This document shows, piece after piece, positions 43,904 to 53,962 of a stretch of DNA of 64,000 bases. Below the pieces are notes generated by a model. That model worked only from the letters and a program-made list of their open reading frames with translations, searched no databases and was not told the origin of the DNA. The stretch lies in assembly GCA_049966155.1 (NCBI GenBank), contig JBMFVE010000002.1, positions 338,931 through 402,930 of the forward strand, read 5' to 3'. The first letter of the stretch is position 1, and every line of letters begins with the position of its first letter. Both the position numbers and the translations under genes were made by a program. The DNA comes from JBMFVE01 sp049966155. GTDB taxonomy: Bacteria; Bacteroidota; Ignavibacteria; Kryptoniales; JAKASW01.

Positions 43904-44577
43904 AGAAGCTGAACGACCGGGAAAAAGTCTTTGCTGTTATACGAAAGCGGTTATTCAATACTCAAAAGATCGAATTTACAGACGATTATAAAACTCCATT
44001 AACAAATATTATACCTGATAACTTCGATGAAATGTTTTCTCAGTTTAAGCGCGAACTCGAGGCTCTTGGTGGAAAAGCTGATCAATTTACTTCTACTGCT
44101 GAACTTCAAAATGCAATTTTTACAAACCTTAAGGAAAATCCTTTAGTTTTTATCACCGACCATATACTGAACGCATACCCGCAAGTGGTCAATCACCTCA
44201 ACATTTCAACTAAGATCATAAGAGAAAAAGACTTAATACCAGTAATTCCAGACAGCGCGTCCTATAAAAAAACAGTGAACTCAATTGATGTCGCCATAAC
44301 CGATTGTCTGTGTGCCATTGCGGAAACCGGAACGATTGTATTCTCAGGAAATTCACGACTGCCCATTGCATTGGCATCACAGCTAATAATTGTTATAGAG
44401 CAGAATCAGATGCTAAGATCTCTCGATGAACTGTTTACAGGTGCAAACTTCAAAGACCATAAGCATAGTAATTTATTCATGACGACAGGTCCAAGTCAGA
44501 CAGCCGACATAGAAAAAGAACTTGTTAAAGGAGTCCATGGGCCAAAATATGTCTTTGCTTTCTTTATGCACAGGTAG
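43900..44577 (+). CDS. lutC: Lactate utilization protein C
   Basis: 225 residues, GTG start overlapping the lutB stop. LUD domain with the conserved DVAITDCLCAIAETGTIVFSG and MTTGPSQTADIEKELVKGVHGP segments. It completes the LutABC complex for L-lactate oxidation. No dedicated lactate permease or regulator lies beside it. Confidence 0.92.
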   Translation: MKKLNDREKVFAVIRKRLFNTQKIEFTDDYKTPLTNIIPDNFDEMFSQFKRELEALGGKADQFTSTAELQNAIFTNLKENPLVFITDHILNAYPQVVNHLNISTKIIREKDLIPVIPDSASYKKTVNSIDVAITDCLCAIAETGTIVFSGNSRLPIALASQLIIVIEQNQMLRSLDELFTGANFKDHKHSNLFMTTGPSQTADIEKELVKGVHGPKYVFAFFMHR

Positions 44578-44615
44578 GATATTAATCTGATTTTGGCAAA
44601 AGAGAGGAGTAGAGT

Positions 44616-45299
44616 TTGGAATTTAAACTCATAATACATCGACGCAAATGGGAGTTGTTAATAGCAAATTCGCTAATCTTTTTTATTCTCAATCCTTCCC
44701 TACTTCTCGCACAAAATTTCTCCATTTCGGCAGGACTTGGACTATCATATTACACCACCCCTTCACTTGTTCACTATCTGAACTTCCTTGGAGCGACGAG
44801 CAGTACCTCAGGCTCATTTACAAGTGCTGGAGAATTTTTTGGAAGAGGTGATTGTCTAATTGCTTCTGATTGGACAGTGGGTGTGGAGCTTGCCTACCTT
44901 TCTCAGAACTATACCACAGGTTACGGTGGACAGGTTAGCTATTCTTACACCATGCCAACCGTGACAATTCACAAACTCTTCTACGGTGACGGATTTTTTC
45001 TAAGGTATGGAGGAGGTATAGGCTATCATTTCGGAAGCCTCAGTGTACCGGTATTACCCGGCGGCACTGCCGACTATTTTTCAAAAGGAATGGGGATAAA
45101 AGCTGATATGTCTCTGGACACAAAATTGGGAACAAGTTTATACGCTTTAATAGGCTTTCAGATCCGTGGAGAATTTTTAGGGAACCTGAAAGATTCTTCA
45201 GGACAACAATTAAGATACACAGACAATTACGGGATTCATCCAACAAACATGTACCTATCTGGTATTGGAGTTCTCCTTGGATTGTCATATTACTTTTAA
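44616..45299 (+). CDS. Outer membrane beta-barrel protein, unknown function
   Basis: 227 residues from a TTG preceded by GAGGAG. Signal peptide ends at LLLAQ. The rest is alternating aromatic and small residues in short strands (FSISAGLGLSYYT, WTVGVELAYLSQNY, FLRYGGGIGYHFG) ending GIGVLLGLSYYF, the form of an eight-strand OmpA/OmpW-like barrel. I do not recognise the family. It lies 38 bases after lutC, so it may or may not share that transcript. Confidence 0.7.
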   Translation: MEFKLIIHRRKWELLIANSLIFFILNPSLLLAQNFSISAGLGLSYYTTPSLVHYLNFLGATSSTSGSFTSAGEFFGRGDCLIASDWTVGVELAYLSQNYTTGYGGQVSYSYTMPTVTIHKLFYGDGFFLRYGGGIGYHFGSLSVPVLPGGTADYFSKGMGIKADMSLDTKLGTSLYALIGFQIRGEFLGNLKDSSGQQLRYTDNYGIHPTNMYLSGIGVLLGLSYYF

Positions 45300-45323
45300 A
45301 AAACAAAATACAAAGGAGATAAA

Positions 45324-46139
45324 TTGATCTGGGAAAGCATAATTCTAGGAGTAATTCAGGGATTAACTGAATTCCTACCGGTAAGCAGCACGGCGCATCT
45401 TGTTGTAATTCCAATTATCTTTCATTGGAATTCACCTTTGCTAAACAGCTTGACATTTGATGTGGCACTTCACGTGGGAACATTAATAGCTGTAGTTGGA
45501 TACTTCTTTAAAGACACCCTTGAATTAATTGAGGGTTTTGTCACCGGTCTTTTCAAAATGGACTTTTCTAAAAATGAAAAGAGCCGACTTTCGTGGCTTG
45601 TATTCTGGGGAACAATACCTGCCGGAATACTGGGAGTCCTTCTTGATAACTGGGTGGAAACAAAATTCAGGACGCCAGCTGTACTGGCAACAAGTATGGT
45701 GGTGATAGGTATTCTTATGTGGTATGCTGAAAAGCGCGCATTACAAAGACGGGATATAAGGAAAATGTCTCTCAAAGACGCCATTGCTGTTGGTTTTGCT
45801 CAGGCGCTTGCCCTGGTTCCCGGGACTTCCCGTTCAGGAATAACTATTTCAGCAGGATTATTACTTGATTACAATCGTGAAGATGCAGCACGTTTTTCAT
45901 TTCTTCTTTCAATTCCAGTCATTGCCGGTGCAGCTATGCTTAAACTGAAGCATTTTTTGCATGGTATCCCTCACAATGAGATTGAACCCCTCCTTTTTGG
46001 AACAATTTTTTCCGCAATATTCGGGTTCCTCTCTATTAAGTACTTCATGCGTTATCTCCAGCACAATACACTAAATGCATTTGTGTGGTACAGAATAGGT
46101 TTTGCAATTATCATAATTTTGTTCGTTTACATAATTTAG
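45324..46139 (+). CDS. uppP: Undecaprenyl-diphosphatase
   Basis: 271 residues, about eight membrane segments, TTG start preceded by AAGGAGAT. The two BacA signature motifs are present: GVIQGLTEFLPVSSTAHLV near the N-terminus and ALALVPGTSRSGITISAGLLL in the second half. It regenerates undecaprenyl phosphate for wall and polysaccharide synthesis and gives bacitracin tolerance. It lies 12 bases before the cyclophilin gene. Confidence 0.95.
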   Translation: MIWESIILGVIQGLTEFLPVSSTAHLVVIPIIFHWNSPLLNSLTFDVALHVGTLIAVVGYFFKDTLELIEGFVTGLFKMDFSKNEKSRLSWLVFWGTIPAGILGVLLDNWVETKFRTPAVLATSMVVIGILMWYAEKRALQRRDIRKMSLKDAIAVGFAQALALVPGTSRSGITISAGLLLDYNREDAARFSFLLSIPVIAGAAMLKLKHFLHGIPHNEIEPLLFGTIFSAIFGFLSIKYFMRYLQHNTLNAFVWYRIGFAIIIILFVYII

Positions 46140-46151
46140 GGAGAAATAGAA

Positions 46152-46712
46152 ATGAGACTTCTTTCACGGGCAGTGCTCCTGGTAATAGCCACTGCAATTT
46201 TGGGAAGCTGTTCCGGAAGCAAACGCAATGTGGCACTTGAGACTAATTACGGAACCATAATTATTAAACTCTATGACGATGCCGCTCCACTCCATAGTGC
46301 AAATTTCCGCAAGCTCGTATCCAAAGGATTTTACAATGGACTTCAATTTCACAGGATAGTACCCGGATTTGTTATACAGGGGGGTGATCCAAATTCACGT
46401 GGGACGAATAAATCAACTTATGGAGAAGGCGGACCAGGATATACGATCCCTGCCGAAATTGGAAAACCACACCTCCGTGGTTCTGTAGGGATGGCAAGAG
46501 AGGGAGACGAAGTTAACCCCCAGAGGCAGTCAAATGGAAGCCAATTTTACATTTGTGTAAGAGACCTCCCGCGGCTTGACGGCAAATATACGATCTTTGG
46601 AGAAGTTGTCAGGGGAATGGATGTCGTGGACAGAATTGACTCATTGAAAAGGGACGAAAGAGATATTCCTGTTAGCCCTGTGTACATTGTTAAAGCCTAC
46701 CTCGTCAAATGA
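46152..46712 (+). CDS. Lipoprotein peptidyl-prolyl isomerase (cyclophilin type)
   Basis: 186 residues. Signal peptide with lipobox ILGSC near residue 20. The cyclophilin domain has YNGLQFHRIVPGFVIQGGDP and GSVGMAREG, plus NGSQFYICV, with the catalytic Arg, Phe and Gln in place. A periplasmic or outer-membrane folding helper. It overlaps holA by 4 bases. Confidence 0.92.
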   Translation: MRLLSRAVLLVIATAILGSCSGSKRNVALETNYGTIIIKLYDDAAPLHSANFRKLVSKGFYNGLQFHRIVPGFVIQGGDPNSRGTNKSTYGEGGPGYTIPAEIGKPHLRGSVGMAREGDEVNPQRQSNGSQFYICVRDLPRLDGKYTIFGEVVRGMDVVDRIDSLKRDERDIPVSPVYIVKAYLVK

Positions 46713-47752
46713 ACCAGTTAAAAAGTCTCGCTGCAAACATAAAGAAGAAGAAGGTAAAACAGTGCTACCTGTTGACAGGTACAGAAGAATATTTACTGGA
46801 TAGAGCTGCAATTCTCCTTCTCCAGGGGGTAATACCGCCTGAAGAACGCCAGTTTAATCAGGATGTCTTTGATGGGAGTGAATGCACGTCTGAGGAAATT
46901 ATTTCATCTATGCTGAGTTATCCATTTATTGGAGAACATCGTCTCACATTTGTCCGCAGATTTGATGACCTCAACAAAAAGGAAAAAGCCTCCATTGCTG
47001 ATAAAATTAATCAAATTCCCGAATCAAATATTGTATGTTTCAGCGCCGGCGACATCAAGATAAGTGAAGAACCCTACTCACGAATTGCAAAAAATGCGGA
47101 AGTGCTCCGATTTAACAAATTAAAAAGCGCCGACCTGCAACAGTGGATATCGGAAGAAGCTGAGAGCTTTGGAAAGGAAATCGCCCCTGCCGCGATTACG
47201 GCACTTATAGAATTCGTAGGAGATTCACTTGGCGAGCTTCATACTGCTATAGAAAAACTATCCCTTTTTGTAGGAGAAAGTAAAGATATAGAGATAGACG
47301 ATGTAAGCATGACAGTCGGTGCATCACGAACTTACAATATATTTGAACTGCAAAAGGCGATTGCAAACAAGAACTTACCAGCAGCCTTCAAGATTGCTTT
47401 GAAAATGGTTGGTTCAGGGACCAATCCTGTTCAGATTGTCTTCCATCTGACAAAGTTTTTTCTGATTCTGGTGCAAATAAAACATCTTCTGGCAAAAGGG
47501 AAATCAAGAGAAGAGATAAACAAATCTGTTTTTGAAGGAAGGTGGTCGTACATAGATGAATACATATTTGCTGCCAATAAGTATACATTTGAAGAGTTAA
47601 AAAGGGCCGTTGTAAGCTTAATCCAGGTCGACAGGAAAATCAAATCGACAGGACTATCAGATACAGCTGCAATAACAATAATCTTAACTGAAGCGGTTCC
47701 GTCTCTTTCTAATTCAACTTTTTCTTCTAACAGCAGTAATTCCGACCAATAA
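46709..47752 (+). CDS. holA: DNA polymerase III subunit delta
   Basis: 347 residues, normal length. CYLLTGTEEYLLDRAA is the N-terminal family motif, followed by DVFDGSE, and the C-terminal helical collar region (FELQKAIANKNLPAAFKIALKM at about 210-232). It opens the sliding clamp as part of the clamp loader. It is the last gene of the plus-strand run; the thioesterase gene converges on it. Confidence 0.9.
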   Translation: MNQLKSLAANIKKKKVKQCYLLTGTEEYLLDRAAILLLQGVIPPEERQFNQDVFDGSECTSEEIISSMLSYPFIGEHRLTFVRRFDDLNKKEKASIADKINQIPESNIVCFSAGDIKISEEPYSRIAKNAEVLRFNKLKSADLQQWISEEAESFGKEIAPAAITALIEFVGDSLGELHTAIEKLSLFVGESKDIEIDDVSMTVGASRTYNIFELQKAIANKNLPAAFKIALKMVGSGTNPVQIVFHLTKFFLILVQIKHLLAKGKSREEINKSVFEGRWSYIDEYIFAANKYTFEELKRAVVSLIQVDRKIKSTGLSDTAAITIILTEAVPSLSNSTFSSNSSNSDQ

Positions 47753-47805
47753 TGACTGCAGGATCAGCATGAAAAAGTACTATCTAACAATAATTTGTGC
47801 ACAAT

Positions 47806-48240
47806 TTAACGTTTTGAAACCACAGCCAGCGTAAGGCGGCTTACTGACACCAGGCGTCCTCTCTCATCCTCAATCCTTATATCCCACACCTGAGTTCTGG
47901 ACCCGATATGAATCGGCCTTGCTGTTCCGAAAACAAACCCTTCCCTGACTGACCGAATATGATTCACGTTGAGCTCCAGTCCAACCACCACTTCCTTATC
48001 CTGATCCACGAAAAAATTGCCCGCAATGCTACCAAGTGTCTCCGCCAGAGCTGCAGAAGCACCTCCGTGCATTATCCCGTAAGGTTGCATCGTACGATAA
48101 TCGACAGGCATACGTCCTTTGATATAGTCTTCGCCCACCTCTGTAATCTCAATTCCGATGGTCTCCGACATCGTTTTACGGCTGAATTCATTGATTTCTT
48201 TTACCGATACCTCGTTCAGCTTTGGCATCACAGTCTCCAT
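47806..48240 (-). CDS. Hotdog-fold thioesterase (PaaI/MenI-like)
   Basis: 144 residues. MQPYGIMHGGASAALAETLGS is the PaaI/YdiI active-site helix; the Glu in the ALAETLGS stretch is the likely catalytic residue. Members hydrolyse DHNA-CoA (menaquinone), phenylacetyl-CoA or other acyl-CoAs. Because mqnA in this window points to the futalosine route, a MenI role is unlikely. It lies 67 bases after the M1 peptidase. Confidence 0.85.
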   Translation of the reverse strand: METVMPKLNEVSVKEINEFSRKTMSETIGIEITEVGEDYIKGRMPVDYRTMQPYGIMHGGASAALAETLGSIAGNFFVDQDKEVVVGLELNVNHIRSVREGFVFGTARPIHIGSRTQVWDIRIEDERGRLVSVSRLTLAVVSKR

Positions 48241-48307
48241 TTAAATTCATCAAGAGTACAAAAATGCAAAACCGGATAACTGCTGTGAGAGAAGAAAAGC
48301 AATTACA

Positions 48308-50287
48308 TTACTTACTCCCCGATCCGGACCAAAAATTGTTTGAAGCGTTAACATCCGGCAAAATCCTGTCAGGATCTATTTCAACAGACTCAATCTTCGC
48401 CTTGCTGTTGTATCTAAATGTGAAAACGGAACTTCGTTCCCATACCTCAACAGGAAAATTTAATCTCGTTGTTTTACCGTCTGACTCTCTTATCTCAACT
48501 GTTACGGGCATCACCATCTGGCCCTTGTTTTCCAGCGTGATGAGCGCGCCCTTTGCAGGATCACCATCAACATATTTCACGCTGTCCACTGCCTGATCCA
48601 GCTTCCAGTTCTTGACAAACCACCCCTTCCAGAACCAGTTAAGATTTTCCCCGGCTGCATCGTTCATAGTTCGAAAGAAATCGATGGGAGTTGGATGTTT
48701 GTATGCCCACCTCCTTATATATGTTTTGAATGCATAATCAAACCGAGTGTGCCCCAGAACAATCTCCCTTAACATATACAATCCAAGAGCTGTTTTATAG
48801 TACTCCAGCGTGTGGACATACTGCCCTGGAATTCCATCGGCATATGAAATTATTGGTTGAGACTCAGGGCTGACAAGATAAGGGACTATATCTCTGGCTG
48901 GATTCTTTCCTGCCGGATCAAACTCATTGTCTCTTTTAGGGGCATATTCTCCATTGTTGAATTCTTCTGTTGAATAAATATTAATGAAAGTGTTAAACCC
49001 CTCGTCCATCCACGCATTTACCCTTTCATTTGACCCAACTATCATTGGAAACCAGTTATGACCAATTTCATGAGTCGTAATTCCCCACAAGACCTTGCCT
49101 CTGGCTCTCCAGCTGCAGAATATGATCCCTGGATATTCCATTCCTCCTACAGGACCTGCAACGTTAACAGCAGCAGGATAAGGGTATTCGAACCATTTCT
49201 TTGAATAAATCTCCACGCTTTGCTTTAAATACTCTGTAGATCTCCCCCAGGCCGAGTCTGAAGCACTTTCTACTGGATAAACCGACATTGCAATCGATTT
49301 TCTCCCGGATGGAAGGTTTATCCTTGCAGCATCCCAAACAAAGGCATTTGAACATGCCCAGGAAACATCTCTCGAGTTCCTCATCCTAAAGTGCCAGGTT
49401 ACCATTCCCTTTTTGACGGGTCTTGTATCAGGGTTACCCGCAACATCTTTTGAAATGATGTACACTGTGCTGTCCGATCTTCTAGCAAGTTCCAAACGGT
49501 TTAATTCTTCTCTGGTCAGTACTTCCTTTTGGTTCACCAGTTCGCCTGAACCTACAACAATTTGGTCCCAGGGCACAGTGATTCTGTAATCAAAGTCGCC
49601 ATACTCAAGGTAAAACTCACCAGCTCCCAGAAAAGGGAGTGAGTTCCAGCCATTGACATCGTCGTACACTTCCATCCTGGGGTACCACTGTGCCACTTCG
49701 TAAATGACACCTTTGCTGGAATTCATCCAGCCTGTTCGACTAACTCCCTGAGGTGGAATCGGAAATGAGTATCTGATAACAAAAATCAGCTTCTTTCCCC
49801 CTGGCTCAAGTGGATCACTTAATCTCAATTGCATCCTTGTATCGTTAATAAGGTAGTCAGCAGGATAATGCTTGTGTCCTTTAACAATTTCCACAGAGTA
49901 AATTTTCATTCCGCCATTAAACATTGGGATGCCATCTAAATAACCATTTGAAAGTAAGCCACGGGATTGTTTCTTCAGTTGATTTTGCTCCAGTTGAAGC
50001 CAGAGATAGTGAAGTGTGTCAGGACTGTTATTTGTATATGTAATTATAACTTTTCCCGATATGATTTTGTCAGCTGAATAAAGTGTGTCTTCTATTTGGT
50101 AATCTGCCCTGTTCTGCCAGTAAGCAGGGCCTGGTGCACCGCTAGCAGAACGAAATGGTGTTCCTCCATAGGAATCGAAGTTCGGGTCAAATGATTTATA
50201 AGGTACGTATTTGCTTTCCTGTGAATAGGCGAAGGTGGCGGCAACCATGACAATTATTGCAGATTTCAAAATCATTTTAGAAAACAT
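48308..50287 (-). CDS. M1-family zinc aminopeptidase, secreted
   Basis: 659 residues from the ATG at 50287, preceded by TGGAG and giving a signal peptide directly (to FAYSQ); the frame is open upstream to 50419, but inside lptB. The zinc site HEIGHNW and the third ligand 18 residues later (NAWMDEGFN) fit HExxH-x18-E. The GAMEN-like exopeptidase motif reads GGMEYPG. C-terminal beta domain follows. Probably periplasmic peptide turnover. It is co-directional with lptB. Confidence 0.9.
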   Translation of the reverse strand: MFSKMILKSAIIVMVAATFAYSQESKYVPYKSFDPNFDSYGGTPFRSASGAPGPAYWQNRADYQIEDTLYSADKIISGKVIITYTNNSPDTLHYLWLQLEQNQLKKQSRGLLSNGYLDGIPMFNGGMKIYSVEIVKGHKHYPADYLINDTRMQLRLSDPLEPGGKKLIFVIRYSFPIPPQGVSRTGWMNSSKGVIYEVAQWYPRMEVYDDVNGWNSLPFLGAGEFYLEYGDFDYRITVPWDQIVVGSGELVNQKEVLTREELNRLELARRSDSTVYIISKDVAGNPDTRPVKKGMVTWHFRMRNSRDVSWACSNAFVWDAARINLPSGRKSIAMSVYPVESASDSAWGRSTEYLKQSVEIYSKKWFEYPYPAAVNVAGPVGGMEYPGIIFCSWRARGKVLWGITTHEIGHNWFPMIVGSNERVNAWMDEGFNTFINIYSTEEFNNGEYAPKRDNEFDPAGKNPARDIVPYLVSPESQPIISYADGIPGQYVHTLEYYKTALGLYMLREIVLGHTRFDYAFKTYIRRWAYKHPTPIDFFRTMNDAAGENLNWFWKGWFVKNWKLDQAVDSVKYVDGDPAKGALITLENKGQMVMPVTVEIRESDGKTTRLNFPVEVWERSSVFTFRYNSKAKIESVEIDPDRILPDVNASNNFWSGSGSK

Positions 50288-50354
50288 AGATATTCTCCAG
50301 GACATTTGATTCATTATGGATAATACACAAAGAGCAACATTACAATTTCCAAAC

Positions 50355-51101
50355 TCAATATCTGTCCAATTTGAAATTCTCACCAAGATAAAGTCTTCGT
50401 GCTTCCGGATCATTGGCAAGGTATTCAGATGTACCAGATTTCAGGATTCTCCCTTCAAACAATAAATATGCACGATCGACAATTGAAAGGGTTTCATGAA
50501 CATTGTGATCTGTTATTAAAACTCCTATTCCTCTGTTTTTTAAACCGACTACAATATTCATAATATCTTCAACAGCCAGAGGATCTATACCAGCAAAAGG
50601 CTCGTCAAGAAGCATAAATTTGGGATTGGATGCCAGAGCACGCGCAATTTCAGTTCTTCTCCTTTCACCGCCGCTTAAAGAGTATCCCATTGTCCTCCTT
50701 ATCCCCTGAATACCAAGCTCCTCCAGCAAACTCTCGCATCTCCTGGTGCGTTCAGCGCCCGGAATTTTGAGCACTTCGAGTACCGACATTATATTATCTT
50801 CGACTGTCATTCTTCTAAAAATAGAAGCCTCCTGCGGAAGATAACTAATTCCCATCCGAGCTCGCTTATACATTGGCAACATGGTAATGTTTTCCGAATT
50901 TATAAAAACTTTGCCTGAGTCAGGCTTAATCATACCAACAATCATATAAAAAGTGGTAGTCTTCCCGGCACCGTTTGGCCCTAGCAAGCCCACAACTTCG
51001 CCCTGCTTTACTTCAACTGAAACTCCATTGACGACGTATCGCTTCTTGTAACGCTTTCTCAGATTTTCCGAATAAAGAGTACTTTCAATCTGGCTGTTCA
51101 T
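50355..51101 (-). CDS. lptB: LPS export ABC transporter ATPase
   Basis: 248 residues. Walker A GPNGAGKTT, signature LSGGERRR, Walker B FMLLDEPFAGIDPLAVEDI, and H-loop TDHNVHETL, the last two being LptB hallmarks. It powers LPS extraction from the inner membrane. It overlaps lptA by 4 bases. The permeases LptF and LptG are not in the window. Confidence 0.95.
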   Translation of the reverse strand: MNSQIESTLYSENLRKRYKKRYVVNGVSVEVKQGEVVGLLGPNGAGKTTTFYMIVGMIKPDSGKVFINSENITMLPMYKRARMGISYLPQEASIFRRMTVEDNIMSVLEVLKIPGAERTRRCESLLEELGIQGIRRTMGYSLSGGERRRTEIARALASNPKFMLLDEPFAGIDPLAVEDIMNIVVGLKNRGIGVLITDHNVHETLSIVDRAYLLFEGRILKSGTSEYLANDPEARRLYLGENFKLDRY

Positions 51102-52381
51102 CTGAAAAGTTTCCCAAAATCTGCTTTAGTCGGCCTGTCAGAGTATAGTTCAAAACCATCCAGATTATAAGATGCCACCCTGCCCTTAATCATCTTTTCT
51201 GGATAATAGTCCCCTTCAACGCCACCACTAACAGAGATCCTCTCTACTTTACCATTTGTAAAATACATAACTACCTTATCACCGCTCACTTTATTTACGC
51301 CGTTTGGCTTATTTTTATCGTAAAGATAATACAAACTCACAGCATTATTGTCAACCACAATGCGTTGAACCTTCTTGTTATTAAGATACATTGTAAGCTC
51401 TTTCCCCTTCAATTGATTAAATCTGTCCTGATAAAGTGAATCGCTTTGAGAAAGTGCAAATGCAAAACCGACCACATGTACTCTCGATACCATTTTGTTG
51501 CGCAAATATACTGAAATGCTGTCGCCAGTAAGCTGATTGTCTTCATACCATACAACAGGGGAATTGACCAGAACAATTAGTGAATCATTTGCAAAATACG
51601 TCCCCAATCCGCATCTTGCTTCCAATTCACTCCTTATAACCTCAACACTGTCTGTTGCCAGAAAGCGTTCCTCAGCTGTATCTCTAAATGCCTCCATTAA
51701 TTGAGACTTAATTATCAGTGTGTCAATTTTTCCATCTGAAGCCGTATCTATTTGAACAAGCACAGGGGAATGCTTCATCACACTATATTTCTTTTTTTCA
51801 TAGTTTTCAAAATGCCCCCCATAAATTGTCACGTGGTTTTGCTTGCTGATAATCTTCACATCACCATCAGCAAAAGTGTTTCCTTCAACTCTATAGTAAA
51901 CAAGCTGATTGGCAAAGAGTTGAGAGAGAGAATCCTGTACAAATACATTGCCATTGAAATGAGCTACTTTATCAGTTGAATTGTAATCACCTTTATCTGC
52001 TGTAAGTGTTCTCCTGGTGTCATTCAGGTAGACACCGTAATCACAGTACACCGTCTTTGTCCCGGCATAATACCTCGCCTGTTTAGCTTTGAGAGTCAGG
52101 GTGTCGTCATGAACAATCACATTTCCAAAAAGATCGACCTGATTGGTGGTGAGGTTCTGCAGCGCCCTATCGCAGCTCAACGTTGTCTTCCCCTGTGAAA
52201 AAAGGACATGACCATTTAATTCACGAAAGGAATTACCTCCCGAAGAATATCCTACAAGGCTATCGGCATGAACAAGCTTTACAACTTGACCTGTTGAATC
52301 CTGTCCATATGCAATCGAATTTAAAATGGTTGCAATATAAACTATACCCACAAAAATAAATAAAGCAATCCACGGTTTCAT
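51098..52381 (-). CDS. lptA: OstA/LptA-like periplasmic LPS transport protein
   Basis: 427 residues with a signal peptide (to about 26, IAYGQ). Repeated beta strands of the OstA/LptA jelly-roll appear throughout (LNGHVLFSQGKTTLSCDRAL, LFGNVIVHDDTLTLKAKQAR, FNGNVFVQDSLSQLFANQLV). It is more than twice the length of E. coli LptA, as is common in Bacteroidota, and may form a longer bridge to the outer membrane. It overlaps both lptC and lptB by 4 bases. Confidence 0.85.
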   Translation of the reverse strand: MKPWIALFIFVGIVYIATILNSIAYGQDSTGQVVKLVHADSLVGYSSGGNSFRELNGHVLFSQGKTTLSCDRALQNLTTNQVDLFGNVIVHDDTLTLKAKQARYYAGTKTVYCDYGVYLNDTRRTLTADKGDYNSTDKVAHFNGNVFVQDSLSQLFANQLVYYRVEGNTFADGDVKIISKQNHVTIYGGHFENYEKKKYSVMKHSPVLVQIDTASDGKIDTLIIKSQLMEAFRDTAEERFLATDSVEVIRSELEARCGLGTYFANDSLIVLVNSPVVWYEDNQLTGDSISVYLRNKMVSRVHVVGFAFALSQSDSLYQDRFNQLKGKELTMYLNNKKVQRIVVDNNAVSLYYLYDKNKPNGVNKVSGDKVVMYFTNGKVERISVSGGVEGDYYPEKMIKGRVASYNLDGFELYSDRPTKADFGKLFR

Positions 52382-52902
52382 TTCAATGTTTTCGCTTCCC
52401 CGCTTACATTAAATACCTTATAGTTTCTCAAATCACGATCTGATTCGAACCCTACTCCCTGAATTGCTTCCTTTGGAGAGACAATTCGCACAAATACATC
52501 AGAGGTAACCTTACCACTCTTGTTGTTCCAGAAAAGGCGCTCTGTCCAGAGAGATGTCCCACTGTCGCTGTGTGCATAAACGTGCCCAATTGCCTCAAGA
52601 TCATTTGTCCTGTCATTTACAACTCCGCTATCTGCTGTCAAAAAGCTTGTGTGCCTCCCCTGCTCATCAAAAAAGTCGACACGGATGCTGTCACCAAGAT
52701 ATGTCATCTGCTGATTGTTAAAAACAACGACATGCCCGGCTTTTAAAATGCCGCGAGTCAATCCGCTGTCTGTAAACACAATTGTGGAATTCCAGCTTTC
52801 CTGATCGGGTAATTGACCGTGCACAGGAATCACAGTTGGTTGTAACTTCTCTTCACAGCCTGCGAGCATTGTAAGCAACAGAAAAGGAATGAGATATCTC
52901 AT
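52378..52902 (-). CDS. lptC: LPS export system lipoprotein LptC
   Basis: 174 residues. Signal peptide with lipobox LAGC near residue 16, so it is lipid-anchored rather than membrane-spanning as in E. coli. The LptC beta fold is visible in TAKD-like stretches (FFDEQGRHTSFLTADSGVVN, IGHVYAHSDSGTSLWTERL). It passes LPS from LptBFG to LptA. It overlaps kdsD and lptA by 4 bases each. Confidence 0.88.
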   Translation of the reverse strand: MRYLIPFLLLTMLAGCEEKLQPTVIPVHGQLPDQESWNSTIVFTDSGLTRGILKAGHVVVFNNQQMTYLGDSIRVDFFDEQGRHTSFLTADSGVVNDRTNDLEAIGHVYAHSDSGTSLWTERLFWNNKSGKVTSDVFVRIVSPKEAIQGVGFESDRDLRNYKVFNVSGEAKTLK

Positions 52903-53879
52903 ACTTCTGATTTTGGCGAGAGACCTGCTTTAACAAGGTCGTGAAGATGAATCATACCTATCGGTCTGCGTGAGGAATCTATTACTACAAGCTGGGTTAT
53001 ATTGAACTGCTCCATCTCTTCGAGCGCTACTACAGCCAGGATATCCTTTGAAACGGTTTTAGGGTTGTGAGTCATCATATCCCCGGCAGTTGCCAGACGC
53101 AGATCGAGATTTTTTTGCAAATATCTTCTTAAATCGCCATCTGTAATAATCCCTGTTAAAATTCCCTCCTGATTGACAACACACGTGGCACCAAGTCGAC
53201 CCGAAGTAATAGCAACTATGGTATCCATTGCAGGAGTTGCCTCGCGCACAATGGGGACATTCTTCCCCTTAACCATCAGCTCATCCACTTTGAGAAACAA
53301 TCGCTTTCCGAGAATTCCGCCAGGATGGTACATTGCAAACTGCTCTTCAGTAAAATTCTTTCTCTCAAGTAAAGCTATGGCCAGCGCATCACCAAGTACC
53401 AGAGCCGCAGTTGTGGAGGATGTCGGCGCCAGGTCATAAGGGCATGCCTCCTGATCAACTGACGCATCGAGGACAACATCGCTCTCCCGTGCAAGCTTGG
53501 AATTCTTATTTCCGACAATTGAAATAACACTAACGCCGATTCGTTTAAACATCGGCAAAAGCTGGATAACTTCTTCCGTATTTCCACTTTTTGATATGCA
53601 TATAACGACATCATCCTGTCGAACCATTCCCAGGTCTCCATGTACAGCATCAGAAGGGTGCATGAAAATTGCCGGTGTTCCTGTCGAATTCATCGTTGCA
53701 ACGATCTTCCTTGCTATAAGTCCAGACTTCCCCATTCCGGTGATTATTACACGTCCTTGAATCCCTGTTATTAAATCCACCGCCACTTCAAATTCGTTTC
53801 CAATCCTCTCCTCGAGCGCGCGGACAGCTTCAGCTTCTATCCTTACGACCTCTTTTCCTTTTTCTATTGACTTGCTCAA
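52899..53879 (-). CDS. kdsD: Arabinose-5-phosphate isomerase
   Basis: 326 residues, TTG start with GAGG upstream. The SIS domain has ITGMGKSGLIARKIVATMNSTG and MHPSDAVHGDLGM; two CBS domains follow (about 205-320). It converts ribulose-5-phosphate to arabinose-5-phosphate, the first step to KDO for LPS. It is part of kdsA-kdsC-kdsD-lptCAB, with 83 bases to kdsC. Confidence 0.94.
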   Translation of the reverse strand: MSKSIEKGKEVVRIEAEAVRALEERIGNEFEVAVDLITGIQGRVIITGMGKSGLIARKIVATMNSTGTPAIFMHPSDAVHGDLGMVRQDDVVICISKSGNTEEVIQLLPMFKRIGVSVISIVGNKNSKLARESDVVLDASVDQEACPYDLAPTSSTTAALVLGDALAIALLERKNFTEEQFAMYHPGGILGKRLFLKVDELMVKGKNVPIVREATPAMDTIVAITSGRLGATCVVNQEGILTGIITDGDLRRYLQKNLDLRLATAGDMMTHNPKTVSKDILAVVALEEMEQFNITQLVVIDSSRRPIGMIHLHDLVKAGLSPKSEV

Positions 53880-53962
53880 ATGTTACCTCTTCATTTTAAA
53901 AAAGATTTTTTTACAGCTTATTAACTTACCGCTGAATTTATTTCCTTTGTTTTGAAATGATA